Shown here in pieces: positions 1 through 6,123 of a stretch of 26,385 nucleotides of DNA. Each line of letters opens with the position of its first letter. Position 1 is the first letter of the stretch. The stretch comes from a virus. Under the pieces are notes generated by a model. It saw only the letters and a program-made list of their open reading frames with translations, searched no databases and was not told the origin of the DNA. The position numbers and the translations under genes are program-made. The stretch spans positions 1 to 26,385 of the IMG/VR virus record IMGVR_UViG_3300008113_001181. One strand, written 5' to 3'.

Positions 1-271
1 TACCTTCTTTTTGTAATCTATCCATCTCTGGCTTTACATAAACTACACTACCAACATACATAGCATCTGCATCAGACCATGCCCATATATCATCAATAGT
101 AATTGGTTTAGTACCTTTATCAGTTTCAATAAGGAACTGCACTTTGTACTTAGTACCAGTTTCTTTCCTCATTATAAACTTTTCTTCTTCTACTCTATCC
201 TGCATTTCTTTAGGTAGTGAATTGAGAAGCGCCATTAAGCGCCTCTCAACTGATAACAATCTTTCTTCCAT
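1..271 (-). CDS. Hypothetical protein, 3' end outside window
   Basis: An open leftward frame starts with ATG at 271 and runs without a stop to the window edge, giving 90 codons. The protein begins MEERLLSVERRLMALL and continues with a charged, helix-rich stretch, then a hydrophilic part containing IWAWSDADAMYVGSVVYV. I do not recognise a family. It lies 6 bases beyond the stop of the next leftward gene, so it is probably the third gene of one leftward operon read from the control region at 1293-1765. Its function is unknown and its length cannot be judged. Confidence 0.6.
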   Translation of the reverse strand, partial: MEERLLSVERRLMALLNSLPKEMQDRVEEEKFIMRKETGTKYKVQFLIETDKGTKPITIDDIWAWSDADAMYVGSVVYVKPEMDRLQKEG

Positions 272-277
272 AACTTA

Positions 278-1033
278 TTATAAATTATCTATTTCAATTT
301 GTAATTGAGCAATCTCACTTTGTAGTTCATTGTATGAATTAAGTTTAGCCTGAAAATCTTTACCATAGTGTTTATCTATGCTATCCATTTTATCGGATAA
401 CATATCCCCTAATAAAATTTGTGTTGCATTTGCTTTCTTAATGTTCTCAAACTTTTCAGTTATGAATTCACACATTTCTTCTACAAAAAGTTTGTAGTAA
501 TTACTTTGTTGGAAACCTTCGGTAATCTTATCTCTAATATCCCAATTAGTTTCTAATGCATCATCTGAACAATATAAATCCCACAATTCAGAAACTAATC
601 TAATTGATTTGTTTATATCACCACTATTACCATTGTAAACCATATCAAGTGCATCAACTAGCTTTTGATACTCCTCAATGCCTGTATCAGAAAGTGTATT
701 TGATAGGTACTGATTGAATGCGTTCATTAAACGATTGTAGATGAACTTTGCTAAGTAAGGTTTCTTACATTCAACCATATTGTAAAACTCTTTGTAACCA
801 ACGATGTAATATGTTTCTACCTCACCATTTTCTCTAAAATCACTTCTATCATAGAAGTACTCAAATACTTGAGCAGGTACACCTTCAAACTCTGCTTGTT
901 TTATGTTCTTCTTAATCATATCCTCAATCATACGATATAGGGGATAGTTTGAATAAGAAGAAGTGTATTCGTTCAAATTAAATGTTGCTTTTTTGATAGT
1001 GAAAGCAGAAACACTCTTTGTTAAATTTGCCAT
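278..1033 (-). CDS. Hypothetical protein with C-terminal coiled coil
   Basis: This 251-residue protein has no signal peptide or membrane segment and is probably cytoplasmic. Residues about 1-110 are mixed and rich in Tyr and Phe. The middle is helical with acidic stretches. The last 30 or so residues (LNSYNELQSEIAQLQIEIDN) show heptad spacing typical of a coiled coil, suggesting oligomerisation. I recognise no catalytic motif. The gene follows the 84-residue gene with only 4 bases between, so the two are probably co-transcribed. Its leader and first codons (AAACAAATAAAA, then ATGGCAAATT) nearly match those of that upstream gene. Position beside the candidate origin suggests an early gene, by inference only. 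Confidence 0.75.
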   Translation of the reverse strand: MANLTKSVSAFTIKKATFNLNEYTSSYSNYPLYRMIEDMIKKNIKQAEFEGVPAQVFEYFYDRSDFRENGEVETYYIVGYKEFYNMVECKKPYLAKFIYNRLMNAFNQYLSNTLSDTGIEEYQKLVDALDMVYNGNSGDINKSIRLVSELWDLYCSDDALETNWDIRDKITEGFQQSNYYKLFVEEMCEFITEKFENIKKANATQILLGDMLSDKMDSIDKHYGKDFQAKLNSYNELQSEIAQLQIEIDNL

Positions 1034-1037
1034 TGTT

Positions 1038-1292
1038 TTATTTGTTTAATACGTTTTTAATAAAAGTTTCATCGTTGTACTGTCCTCTACAAATGTTATC
1101 TAAAAGGGTTTGTATTGTATCAACTTTACCCTGATACAACCACATATAATTGTGTGCCTCTTTACGAATGTACGCTGATGTTCTTTTGTTTTGTGAGGTG
1201 GTATAACATTCCTCTACTCTTTCTTTGTACTTCTCTAACATTTGAGTTAGGTGTACAGTAATGTTTGTTACTGTCTTTTGTGAATTTGCCAT
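1038..1292 (-). CDS. Small hypothetical protein, first gene of leftward operon
   Basis: This 84-residue, basic, mostly helical protein contains MLEKYKERVEECYTT and IRKEAHNYMWLYQGKVD. No known motif is seen. It is the first gene left of the control region. A promoter matching the Bacteroidota consensus lies at 1365-1396 on the same strand, giving an untranslated leader of about 65 bases. The ATG at 1292 is preceded by AAACAAATAAAA, which fits Bacteroidota initiation without a Shine-Dalgarno sequence. An overlapping alternative frame on the same strand (1162-1353) is less protein-like and was not adopted. Function unknown; an early phage protein is inferred from position. Confidence 0.7.
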   Translation of the reverse strand: MANSQKTVTNITVHLTQMLEKYKERVEECYTTSQNKRTSAYIRKEAHNYMWLYQGKVDTIQTLLDNICRGQYNDETFIKNVLNK

Positions 1293-1364
1293 TTTTATTT
1301 GTTTGGTTACCTATACACCATAAGGTTTTAGTTAAATTGAGGAATACCCTCAACGATTATAAGA

Positions 1365-1396
1365 CAAAGGTACGAAGAATATTCCACATTTCCAAA
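1365..1396 (-). promoter_or_regulatory. Bacteroidota-type promoter for the leftward genes
   Basis: Read on the minus strand, TTTG (1396-1393) is followed by exactly 20 bases and then TACCTTTG (1372-1365). This matches the published primary promoter of Bacteroidota, TTTG near -33 and TAnnTTTG near -7, with normal spacing. Transcription would start near 1358, about 65 bases before the ATG at 1292. The match is complete at all eight fixed bases, so a host-sigma-driven early promoter is likely. Confidence 0.65.
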
Positions 1397-1432
1397 TATT
1401 TTTTGATATATTTATAACTAATTATGTAACTA

Positions 1433-1623
1433 ATTGATTTCCAATGAGTTATGCTTAACCCGTTGATTATCAATGAGTTATGTGAAAATACCCTATTTTT
1501 TACCATTTTTATCATTACAGGGACAAAATTACGAAAATTCTGTTACAATTCCTAATGCTTTTGAAGGAATTATCCACAAGTTATCCACATTTTAGCTAAC
1601 GTGTTGATTATCAATAACTTACA
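1433..1623. repeat. Three dispersed 21-base repeats in the control region
   Basis: Copies lie at 1433-1453, 1462-1482 and 1603-1623. The first two share CAATGAGTTATG exactly and start 29 bases apart. The second and third share GTTGATTATCAAT exactly. The TTGATTATCAA core is almost palindromic, which suits binding of a dimeric protein. They may be initiator-binding iterons or repressor operators. Confidence 0.6.
1570..1589 (+). promoter_or_regulatory. Two perfect DnaA boxes
   Basis: TTATCCACA occurs at 1570-1578 and again at 1581-1589, separated by AG. Both match the classic DnaA box exactly, and their starts are 11 bases apart, so both lie on nearly the same DNA face. This points to use of host DnaA at a phage origin or to DnaA-linked control of nearby transcription. 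Confidence 0.65.
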
Positions 1624-1650
1624 GTTTAGCAAAAAATATCATATTTTCAC

Positions 1651-1684
1651 TTACCGCTTATCAAGTTATATTACCGCTCATCAC
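1651..1684 (+). repeat. Direct repeat TTACCGCTyATCA, two copies
   Basis: TTACCGCTTATCA (from 1651) and TTACCGCTCATCA (from 1671) differ at one base and start exactly 20 bases apart, about two helical turns. They lie about 90 bases before the initiator-like gene and could be iterons or operator half-sites. Confidence 0.5.
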
Positions 1685-1765
1685 ATAACGTGAAAAAATT
1701 TCAAATTTATTTATCGTTTACTTAAAAGTTCTATACTTATATATACAACAACTTAAAATAATTGT

Positions 1766-2470
1766 ATGGCAAAAAGATTTACTGACACTGATAAGTGGAA
1801 AGATGAATGGTACACAGACTTACCTAATGATTATAAAATCATTTGGCAGTACCTATTAGATACCTGTGATAATGCTGGTATCTATAAACGCAATATTAAA
1901 TTGCTTAATATAATGTGTAATACTAATGTATCTGATACTGATGTATTAAATGCATTCAAACTTAGAGTTACTCCAATCTCTGATGAAAAATGGATAATCA
2001 ATAAATTTTGTGTATTTCAGTACGGACCTGATTTCTTAGAGAGTAAGAATAAAGCTGTAATCTCTGTAGTGAATAAACTAATAGAGAACAACCTCTATCA
2101 ATCCTCTACCAATACCCTATTGATACCCTATCCATCCTCTATTAATACCCTATCAATACCCTATCAATACTCTATTGATACCCCCAAGGAACAAGAACAG
2201 GAACAAGAACAAGTTAAAGAACAAGAGAAAGAACAGGAACAATATGAATACAGTGATAGAGCTAAAGGTAATACAAAGAATATAGCAGAAAGATTACTGG
2301 ATGTATTAATGGATGCTGATTCAGATGATGTTAAATACAATAGAGCAGTAGAAGATTGGAGAGAGTTAGGTGGAATAGATGGAGTATCAGAATTATTAGA
2401 ATGGGATGAATCACAAAAGAATAATTGGAAGAATAAATTAGAAACAATATACAAAATTAAAACAGCGTAA
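1766..2470 (+). CDS. Phage replication initiator-like protein
   Basis: This 234-residue protein starts MAKRFTDTDKWKDEWYTDLP, a beginning typical of Bacteroidota phage replication proteins with an N-terminal winged-helix domain (about residues 1-110; IIWQYLLDTCDNAGIY is characteristic). Residues 112-140 contain an 11-residue repeat (SSTNTLLIPYP, SSINTLSIPYQ), encoded by iteron-like DNA. Residues 141-159 are a charged Glu/Gln/Lys linker. Residues 165-234 form a small, acidic, helical C-terminal domain with no ATPase motif, so it is not a helicase. By analogy with phage lambda O, it probably binds the repeats and recruits the replisome; this role is inferred. It is the first rightward gene after the candidate origin. 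It ends one base before the next ATG. Confidence 0.65.
   Translation: MAKRFTDTDKWKDEWYTDLPNDYKIIWQYLLDTCDNAGIYKRNIKLLNIMCNTNVSDTDVLNAFKLRVTPISDEKWIINKFCVFQYGPDFLESKNKAVISVVNKLIENNLYQSSTNTLLIPYPSSINTLSIPYQYSIDTPKEQEQEQEQVKEQEKEQEQYEYSDRAKGNTKNIAERLLDVLMDADSDDVKYNRAVEDWRELGGIDGVSELLEWDESQKNNWKNKLETIYKIKTA
2092..2181 (+). repeat. Iteron-like repeats inside the replication gene
   Basis: About eight near-copies of an 11-base unit, best form CCTATCAATAC, lie in tandem. The exact copies are 2149-2159 and 2160-2170; variants start at 2092, 2103, 2116, 2127, 2136 and 2171, some with two bases added or lost. The unit is close to one helical turn. Three units make 33 bases, hence the 11-residue protein repeat. 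A purine-rich GAACAA-type tract follows (2188-2250). The arrangement resembles the lambda origin, which lies within gene O. Confidence 0.65.
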
Positions 2471-2471
2471 A

Positions 2472-2690
2472 ATGAAAACACAAGCAGATTTAGCAAATGA
2501 AATCCAAAAGGATATGGAAGAAATGGGATACCTTGCAATCCCAGACTTTAGTAAGGTTGGTGACCTTATTGATACAACGGAATATGATTTAGAAAAGAAG
2601 AAAGCATATTACCAAAATCTCAGCAAGTTAGCACTATCACAGGCATTTGATGAGATGATGGACGAGTTTACAAAAAATAAAATTAACTAA
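2472..2690 (+). CDS. Small acidic hypothetical protein
   Basis: This 72-residue, mostly helical protein contains LANEIQKDMEEMGYLAIPDF and ends in a Lys-rich helix. I do not recognise a family. It starts one base after the initiator-like gene stops and ends two bases before the endonuclease gene, so it is translated as part of the same operon. In lambda the helicase loader follows the initiator, but this protein is far too short for a known loader and has no ATPase motif. Function unknown. Confidence 0.7.
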   Translation: MKTQADLANEIQKDMEEMGYLAIPDFSKVGDLIDTTEYDLEKKKAYYQNLSKLALSQAFDEMMDEFTKNKIN

Positions 2691-2692
2691 CT

Positions 2693-3265
2693 ATGGCAAT
2701 TAAAAAGATAGAGGGATACAATGATTACTTCATTTCAGATAGTGGAGTAGTATATTCAAACAAATTAAGTAACAAAGCATTTATGGCAGGTGGTATGTAT
2801 CCAATAGCACCAAAGGAACACAATAGAGGATATTGGGAAGTGGGCTTGTTTGCTCCACCAAATGCTAAAGGTGACAGAATCCGTAAATGGTTCAGAGTAC
2901 ATCAGTTAGTAGCTAATGCTTTCATTAAGAAACCTAAACCAACTTATGATGTTTATGGTAATCTAATTGAATTAGTACCTAACCATATCAATGGGGACAA
3001 AAAAGATAATAGAGTAGATAACTTAGAATGGTTGACACGTTCAGCAAATGCTACACATGCGTATGTAGTGTTAGGAAGGGAAAACGTTACACGCCCTATT
3101 TATTATGACGGTGTACTATATAAATCAATCAAAGAATGTGCTATGGTAAATGGTTTTAAGCACAACTCATTATGTTCTACACTATCACATCGTAAGCCGT
3201 TATACAAAAAGAAACCAATCAGTTACGCTACGGATGCATTAGTAAACAATAACATAAAATCGTAA
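2693..3265 (+). CDS. HNH homing-type endonuclease (NUMOD4-HNH)
   Basis: This 190-residue protein has an N-terminal NUMOD4 motif (residues about 5-24, IEGYNDYFISDSGVVYSNK), then an HNH nuclease. The nuclease core includes H70 in the VHQLVANAF segment, the PNHINGDKKDNRVDNLEW block (96-113) with H98, N100, D102, N106 and N110, and SANATHAY. Residues 132-180 look like a DNA-binding tail of the NUMOD1 kind, with IKECA and HNSLCSTL. Free-standing enzymes of this type cut specific DNA sites and spread as mobile genes in phages; some serve in packaging or genome processing. It sits tightly packed in the operon, and no interrupted gene or intron is evident around it. Confidence 0.88.
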   Translation: MAIKKIEGYNDYFISDSGVVYSNKLSNKAFMAGGMYPIAPKEHNRGYWEVGLFAPPNAKGDRIRKWFRVHQLVANAFIKKPKPTYDVYGNLIELVPNHINGDKKDNRVDNLEWLTRSANATHAYVVLGRENVTRPIYYDGVLYKSIKECAMVNGFKHNSLCSTLSHRKPLYKKKPISYATDALVNNNIKS

Positions 3266-3267
3266 CT

Positions 3268-3468
3268 ATGAAATGGATTAAATTAGGAACTTGGTTAGAA
3301 TTTCTAATAGATTTTTTAACAATGGGACAAGGTGAGAGAATTGCAATATGGATTGCAAGAAAGGTATTCGGACGCAATGAATGTGGATGTTGCCAAAGAA
3401 AAGAATGGTTAAATAGATTAACCAACCCAGAATATGATGGGGAATGTAACGGAATAAACTTATACTAA
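3268..3468 (+). CDS. Small protein with CGCC-x-RKEWLN motif
   Basis: This 66-residue protein has a hydrophobic, amphipathic first half (WLEFLIDFLTMG, then IAIWIARKVFG), then ECGCCQRKEWLNRL. Short phage proteins ending in CGC-x-x-R-x-x-LN are familiar to me from Bacteroidota phages, but I know no proven function. The clustered cysteines could bind metal. The first half might touch membrane, yet it contains charged residues and is not a clear transmembrane helix. It starts two bases after the endonuclease gene and ends one base before another small Cys protein. Confidence 0.7.
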   Translation: MKWIKLGTWLEFLIDFLTMGQGERIAIWIARKVFGRNECGCCQRKEWLNRLTNPEYDGECNGINLY

Positions 3469-3469
3469 T

Positions 3470-3697
3470 ATGGAAAACAAATACGCACCATTTGATGAGG
3501 CAGAGTTTAATTTAATGAAAGAAGAACTATCAACAATCAGAATGCATTTACCGGAACACTTAATGAGTAAGATGTGGAGTAGATGTACACAAATAAGAGG
3601 TAACAAAGAACCACAACCATGCAGTTGTAAATCATCAGGCGGCCTATGGGCAAGATGTATTGATGAGCTGAGAAAATTTGTAAGTGATAGAATCTAA
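3470..3697 (+). CDS. Small protein with C-x-C and GGLW motif
   Basis: This 75-residue protein contains QPCSCKSSGGLWARCIDELRKFV near the C-terminus, with a C-x-C pair followed by a helix. Comparable short proteins with PC-x-C-xxS-x-x-LW occur in Bacteroidota phages; their function is not known to me. The stop codon TAA shares one base with the ATG of the sigma-like gene, so the two are likely translationally coupled. Together with the preceding gene it makes a pair of small Cys-motif proteins between the endonuclease and the transcription factor. Confidence 0.7.
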   Translation: MENKYAPFDEAEFNLMKEELSTIRMHLPEHLMSKMWSRCTQIRGNKEPQPCSCKSSGGLWARCIDELRKFVSDRI

Positions 3698-4251
3698 TGA
3701 GTATAGAAGAAATACAAAAAGAAAACAATAGAAGGCTGGACATCCTTTATAGAATGAAGAATGATTGGTTGATGTCAGCAGCATACAATATAACAAAGAA
3801 TAGAGAACTGGCTAAGGAATTAGTTGCAGAACTCTATTCTTACATTGCGGAAAGAGGTAATCCTAATATATGGTATGGTGTAGATGATTTCAATATGATG
3901 TATCTTCATTCATTCCTTAGAACCCGTCACATCAATATGGTAAAGAGTAATGGTAAGATACAATCGCTGCCGGACTATTATGATGAAGTGGATGAGAGTT
4001 ATGATGAGGAGCTAGATAACAAAGTACAAAAGTGCTATGAAGATATAGTAGATGAGATACAACAACTGCAGAAAACAAAGATGTGGAGTTCAGCCCGTTT
4101 AGCTGAATTATATTTCTTTGGGGATGGCAAGATGACATTGGATAAGCTGAGTAAAGATATAGGGATTTCTAAAAGCACTTCATTCTTAAATGTCAAAAAG
4201 ATTAAACAACATATAAGACTAACAAAGGTTAATCCATTCAAACCATCATAG
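3697..4251 (+). CDS. Sigma-factor-like protein (sigma-70/ECF-like)
   Basis: The 184-residue protein has a helical N-terminal part (about residues 18-60, SAAYNITKNRELAKELVAELYSYI) resembling sigma region 2, where such factors bind core RNA polymerase. A Tyr/Asp/Glu-rich linker follows (92-122). The C-terminus (145-175) has a helix-turn-helix like sigma region 4: MTLDKLSKDIGISKSTSFLN. Phages of Bacteroidota and others carry similar small sigma-like proteins. It would redirect host RNA polymerase to phage promoters, and its place just before the terminase genes fits a switch to late transcription. The region 2 match is weak, so an anti-sigma or other DNA-binding role is possible. Confidence 0.6.
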   Translation: MSIEEIQKENNRRLDILYRMKNDWLMSAAYNITKNRELAKELVAELYSYIAERGNPNIWYGVDDFNMMYLHSFLRTRHINMVKSNGKIQSLPDYYDEVDESYDEELDNKVQKCYEDIVDEIQQLQKTKMWSSARLAELYFFGDGKMTLDKLSKDIGISKSTSFLNVKKIKQHIRLTKVNPFKPS

Positions 4252-4295
4252 AAACGATTTTAAGGTGGTCTCCTTCAACGATAACTACGGAGTTG

Positions 4296-4329
4296 GATAT
4301 AGTTGTTATATCTATATATATTGTTAAAT
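4296..4329 (+). promoter_or_regulatory. Putative control site before terminase genes
   Basis: The 91-base gap before the terminase small subunit contains the inverted repeat GATATA-GTTGT-TATATC (4296-4312), a TA-rich run, and TTGTTAAAT (4321-4329) 22 bases before the ATG. The same nine bases precede three other genes in this window (7616, 13805, 17439). A promoter or leader element is possible; no host-type TAnnTTTG is evident. Confidence 0.35.
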
Positions 4330-4342
4330 ACAACGAATTACA

Positions 4343-4663
4343 ATGGCATTTGAAAAGAACGATAAGCGAATCAATAGAGCAGGTAGACCGGCTGGTGCAT
4401 TGAACCGAAGCACGGAGATGATGAAACTATCATTAGCTCGTGCTACAAATAAAGTAATGGATAACCTACCATCACTAATGGAGGAGATGATGAAGAAAGA
4501 CCCGAAGGGAGCAGTAGACATCACACTTAAAATGTTAGAGTTCCATTTACCTAAACAAAGTAGAATGGAATTGAAAGCAGAAGTAGAACAAAGAATACAG
4601 CAAATATCGGTAAACATTAATCAAAAGGTAGTAGATGCATCTGGAAGTCAACACAACGATTAG
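4343..4663 (+). CDS. terS: Terminase small subunit-like protein
   Basis: This 106-residue protein starts with a basic segment, KRINRAGRPAGALNRST (residues 8-24), which resembles the GRP-type DNA-binding start of DUF5681-like phage proteins that lie just before terminase genes. The rest is helical and ends in a coiled-coil-like, Gln-rich stretch (ELKAEVEQRIQQISVNINQ) suited to forming a ring. A terminase small subunit recognises viral DNA and brings it to the large subunit. Its last 29 bases overlap the start of the large-subunit gene, strong support for the assignment, although sequence identity within this family is low. Confidence 0.7.
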   Translation: MAFEKNDKRINRAGRPAGALNRSTEMMKLSLARATNKVMDNLPSLMEEMMKKDPKGAVDITLKMLEFHLPKQSRMELKAEVEQRIQQISVNINQKVVDASGSQHND

Positions 4664-5798
4664 TTATAAGCACATAGAGGATTGCCCTACTAGAGTTTGC
4701 CATTTGGTTGGTGGTAGCCGTAGTGGTAAAACATACGCTGCACTTCAATGGCTTATCGTACAAGCGCTTCAAAAGAAAGAGTTGATAACTATTGTAAGGA
4801 AAACAATACCATCGCTTAAAAGGACTGTAATGAAGGATTTCAAAGACCTGATGCAGACGATGGGTATATGGAATGAGAATGAGTTTAACATATCGGACAG
4901 AACATATACATTCTATAATGATTCACAAATACAATTCATCAGTACGGATAACGCAGAGAAGCTGAGAGGTGTTAAATCAAACATACTATGGATAGAAGAA
5001 GCATCCGAAGTAGATTCAGAATCATACCTACAATTACAAATCCGTACAACAGGAAAAATCATTCTAAGTTATAACCCTACAGTATCTCCATGGCATTGGT
5101 TAAGAGAGATGCAGGATTGTACACGCTACTTCACATCATACAAAGATAATCCTTATTTGGAAAAGAGTGTGATTAGAGCATTGGAAGACCTGAAGAATAC
5201 AAACATTAAAGCATATCAGGTATACACAAAGGGTGAGTACACAACAAACGATAAAGCAATCTTTGAATTTGAATTAGTAGAGTGGTTACCGGATGAAGCA
5301 GAGTTTGTGGCATGGGGATTGGACTTTGGATATGCTAATGACCCGAACGCATTGGTGAGTGTATGGAAGCTAAATGGTAATGAGCTATACATCTTAGAAC
5401 ACTGCTATGAGAAGGGAATGGTGACAAACGAAATAACCGATATGTTGAAGAAAGCAGTGAGTGGTAATGAGGAGATATGGGCGGATAGTAGTGAACCAAG
5501 ACTAATAGAAGAAATTCGTAGAGCTGGATTTAATATAAAGCCGGTAACGAAAGGTAAGGATAGTATTAACTTTGGTATTGGTGTATTGCAGAACTATAAG
5601 ATAAAGATACCTAAGAGTTGTCAGAACCTAATCAATGAGTTCTATTCGTATGAGTGGGAGACAGATAGGTTTGGTAAGATATTAGATAGACCGGTGGATT
5701 TTAACAACCACCTTTTAGATGCTGCTCGTTATGTGGCAATGATGAAGTTATCACAAAAAGCAACGGCAGTTGGAAAATATGTAATTAGTATAAAATAA
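4635..5798 (+). CDS. terL: Terminase large subunit (packaging ATPase-nuclease)
   Basis: This 387-residue protein has all key parts of a phage packaging motor. The Walker A motif GGSRSGKT is at residues 26-33, Walker B ILWIEE at 117-122, and the coupling motif SYNP at 145-148. The RNase H-like nuclease shows acidic residues in WGLDFGYANDP (D230), IWADSSEP (D284) and HLLDAARY (D362). It resembles the PBSX/Terminase_3 group and is near the short end of the usual length, without evident truncation. It acts at the portal of the empty head, using ATP to pump DNA and cutting it. The chosen start overlaps the small-subunit gene by 29 bases. Confidence 0.95.
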   Translation: MHLEVNTTISYKHIEDCPTRVCHLVGGSRSGKTYAALQWLIVQALQKKELITIVRKTIPSLKRTVMKDFKDLMQTMGIWNENEFNISDRTYTFYNDSQIQFISTDNAEKLRGVKSNILWIEEASEVDSESYLQLQIRTTGKIILSYNPTVSPWHWLREMQDCTRYFTSYKDNPYLEKSVIRALEDLKNTNIKAYQVYTKGEYTTNDKAIFEFELVEWLPDEAEFVAWGLDFGYANDPNALVSVWKLNGNELYILEHCYEKGMVTNEITDMLKKAVSGNEEIWADSSEPRLIEEIRRAGFNIKPVTKGKDSINFGIGVLQNYKIKIPKSCQNLINEFYSYEWETDRFGKILDRPVDFNNHLLDAARYVAMMKLSQKATAVGKYVISIK

Positions 5799-5804
5799 AA
5801 TAAT

Positions 5805-6122
5805 ATGGAAAAAGAATTTGACATCAACAATCTAACACAAGACGATTTCATGGAGATGGCAGCGTATGTGGCAATGAGTGAAAAGAAGAACGTAGAACTT
5901 CTAAACGAACTAAGAGAAGTGAAAGCTTATCTATCTGCAACTCTACAACAAAGGAATTCAGCAGAGATGAAATACCAAAACCTTTTAGCTGATAAGGCCC
6001 TGAAGACTGTACCTATTACTGAAGCAACGGTGATTAACACATCATTAGATTTAATCAATCCAGAACAATGGGCTGTACCTGAAGGAAAGGTAAGTAAGGT
6101 AGAAAAATCAGATAAACAATAA
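5805..6122 (+). CDS. Hypothetical coiled-coil protein
   Basis: This 105-residue protein is acidic at the start (DINNLTQDDFMEMAAYVAM), then has a long helix with heptads (NVELLNELREVKAYLSATL and onward to about residue 65) and a loose C-terminus containing NPEQWAVPEGK. It probably oligomerises. No known motif is seen. It lies 6 bases after the terminase gene and 1 base before the methyltransferase gene, within the packaging operon. A role in packaging or head assembly is possible, but nothing in the sequence proves it. Confidence 0.7.
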   Translation: MEKEFDINNLTQDDFMEMAAYVAMSEKKNVELLNELREVKAYLSATLQQRNSAEMKYQNLLADKALKTVPITEATVINTSLDLINPEQWAVPEGKVSKVEKSDKQ

Positions 6123-6123
6123 T

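Larger units (their letters stand above)
1293..1765. other. Divergent control region, candidate replication origin
   Basis: This is the only gene-free stretch above 300 bases. It separates the leftward genes from the rightward genome and is very A+T-rich. It holds the leftward promoter (1365-1396), two perfect DnaA boxes (1570-1578 and 1581-1589), three copies of a 21-base repeat family (1433-1453, 1462-1482, 1603-1623) and a pair of TTACCGCT repeats (1651-1684). Direct repeats, DnaA boxes and A+T-rich DNA beside a replication-initiator-like gene are the usual features of an origin. The repeats could instead be repressor operators. I could not find a consensus rightward promoter here. Confidence 0.55.

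Noticed and set aside
3268-3468. Holin or other lysis protein
   Set aside because: The hydrophobic half contains several charged residues, there is no clear transmembrane segment and no endolysin nearby.
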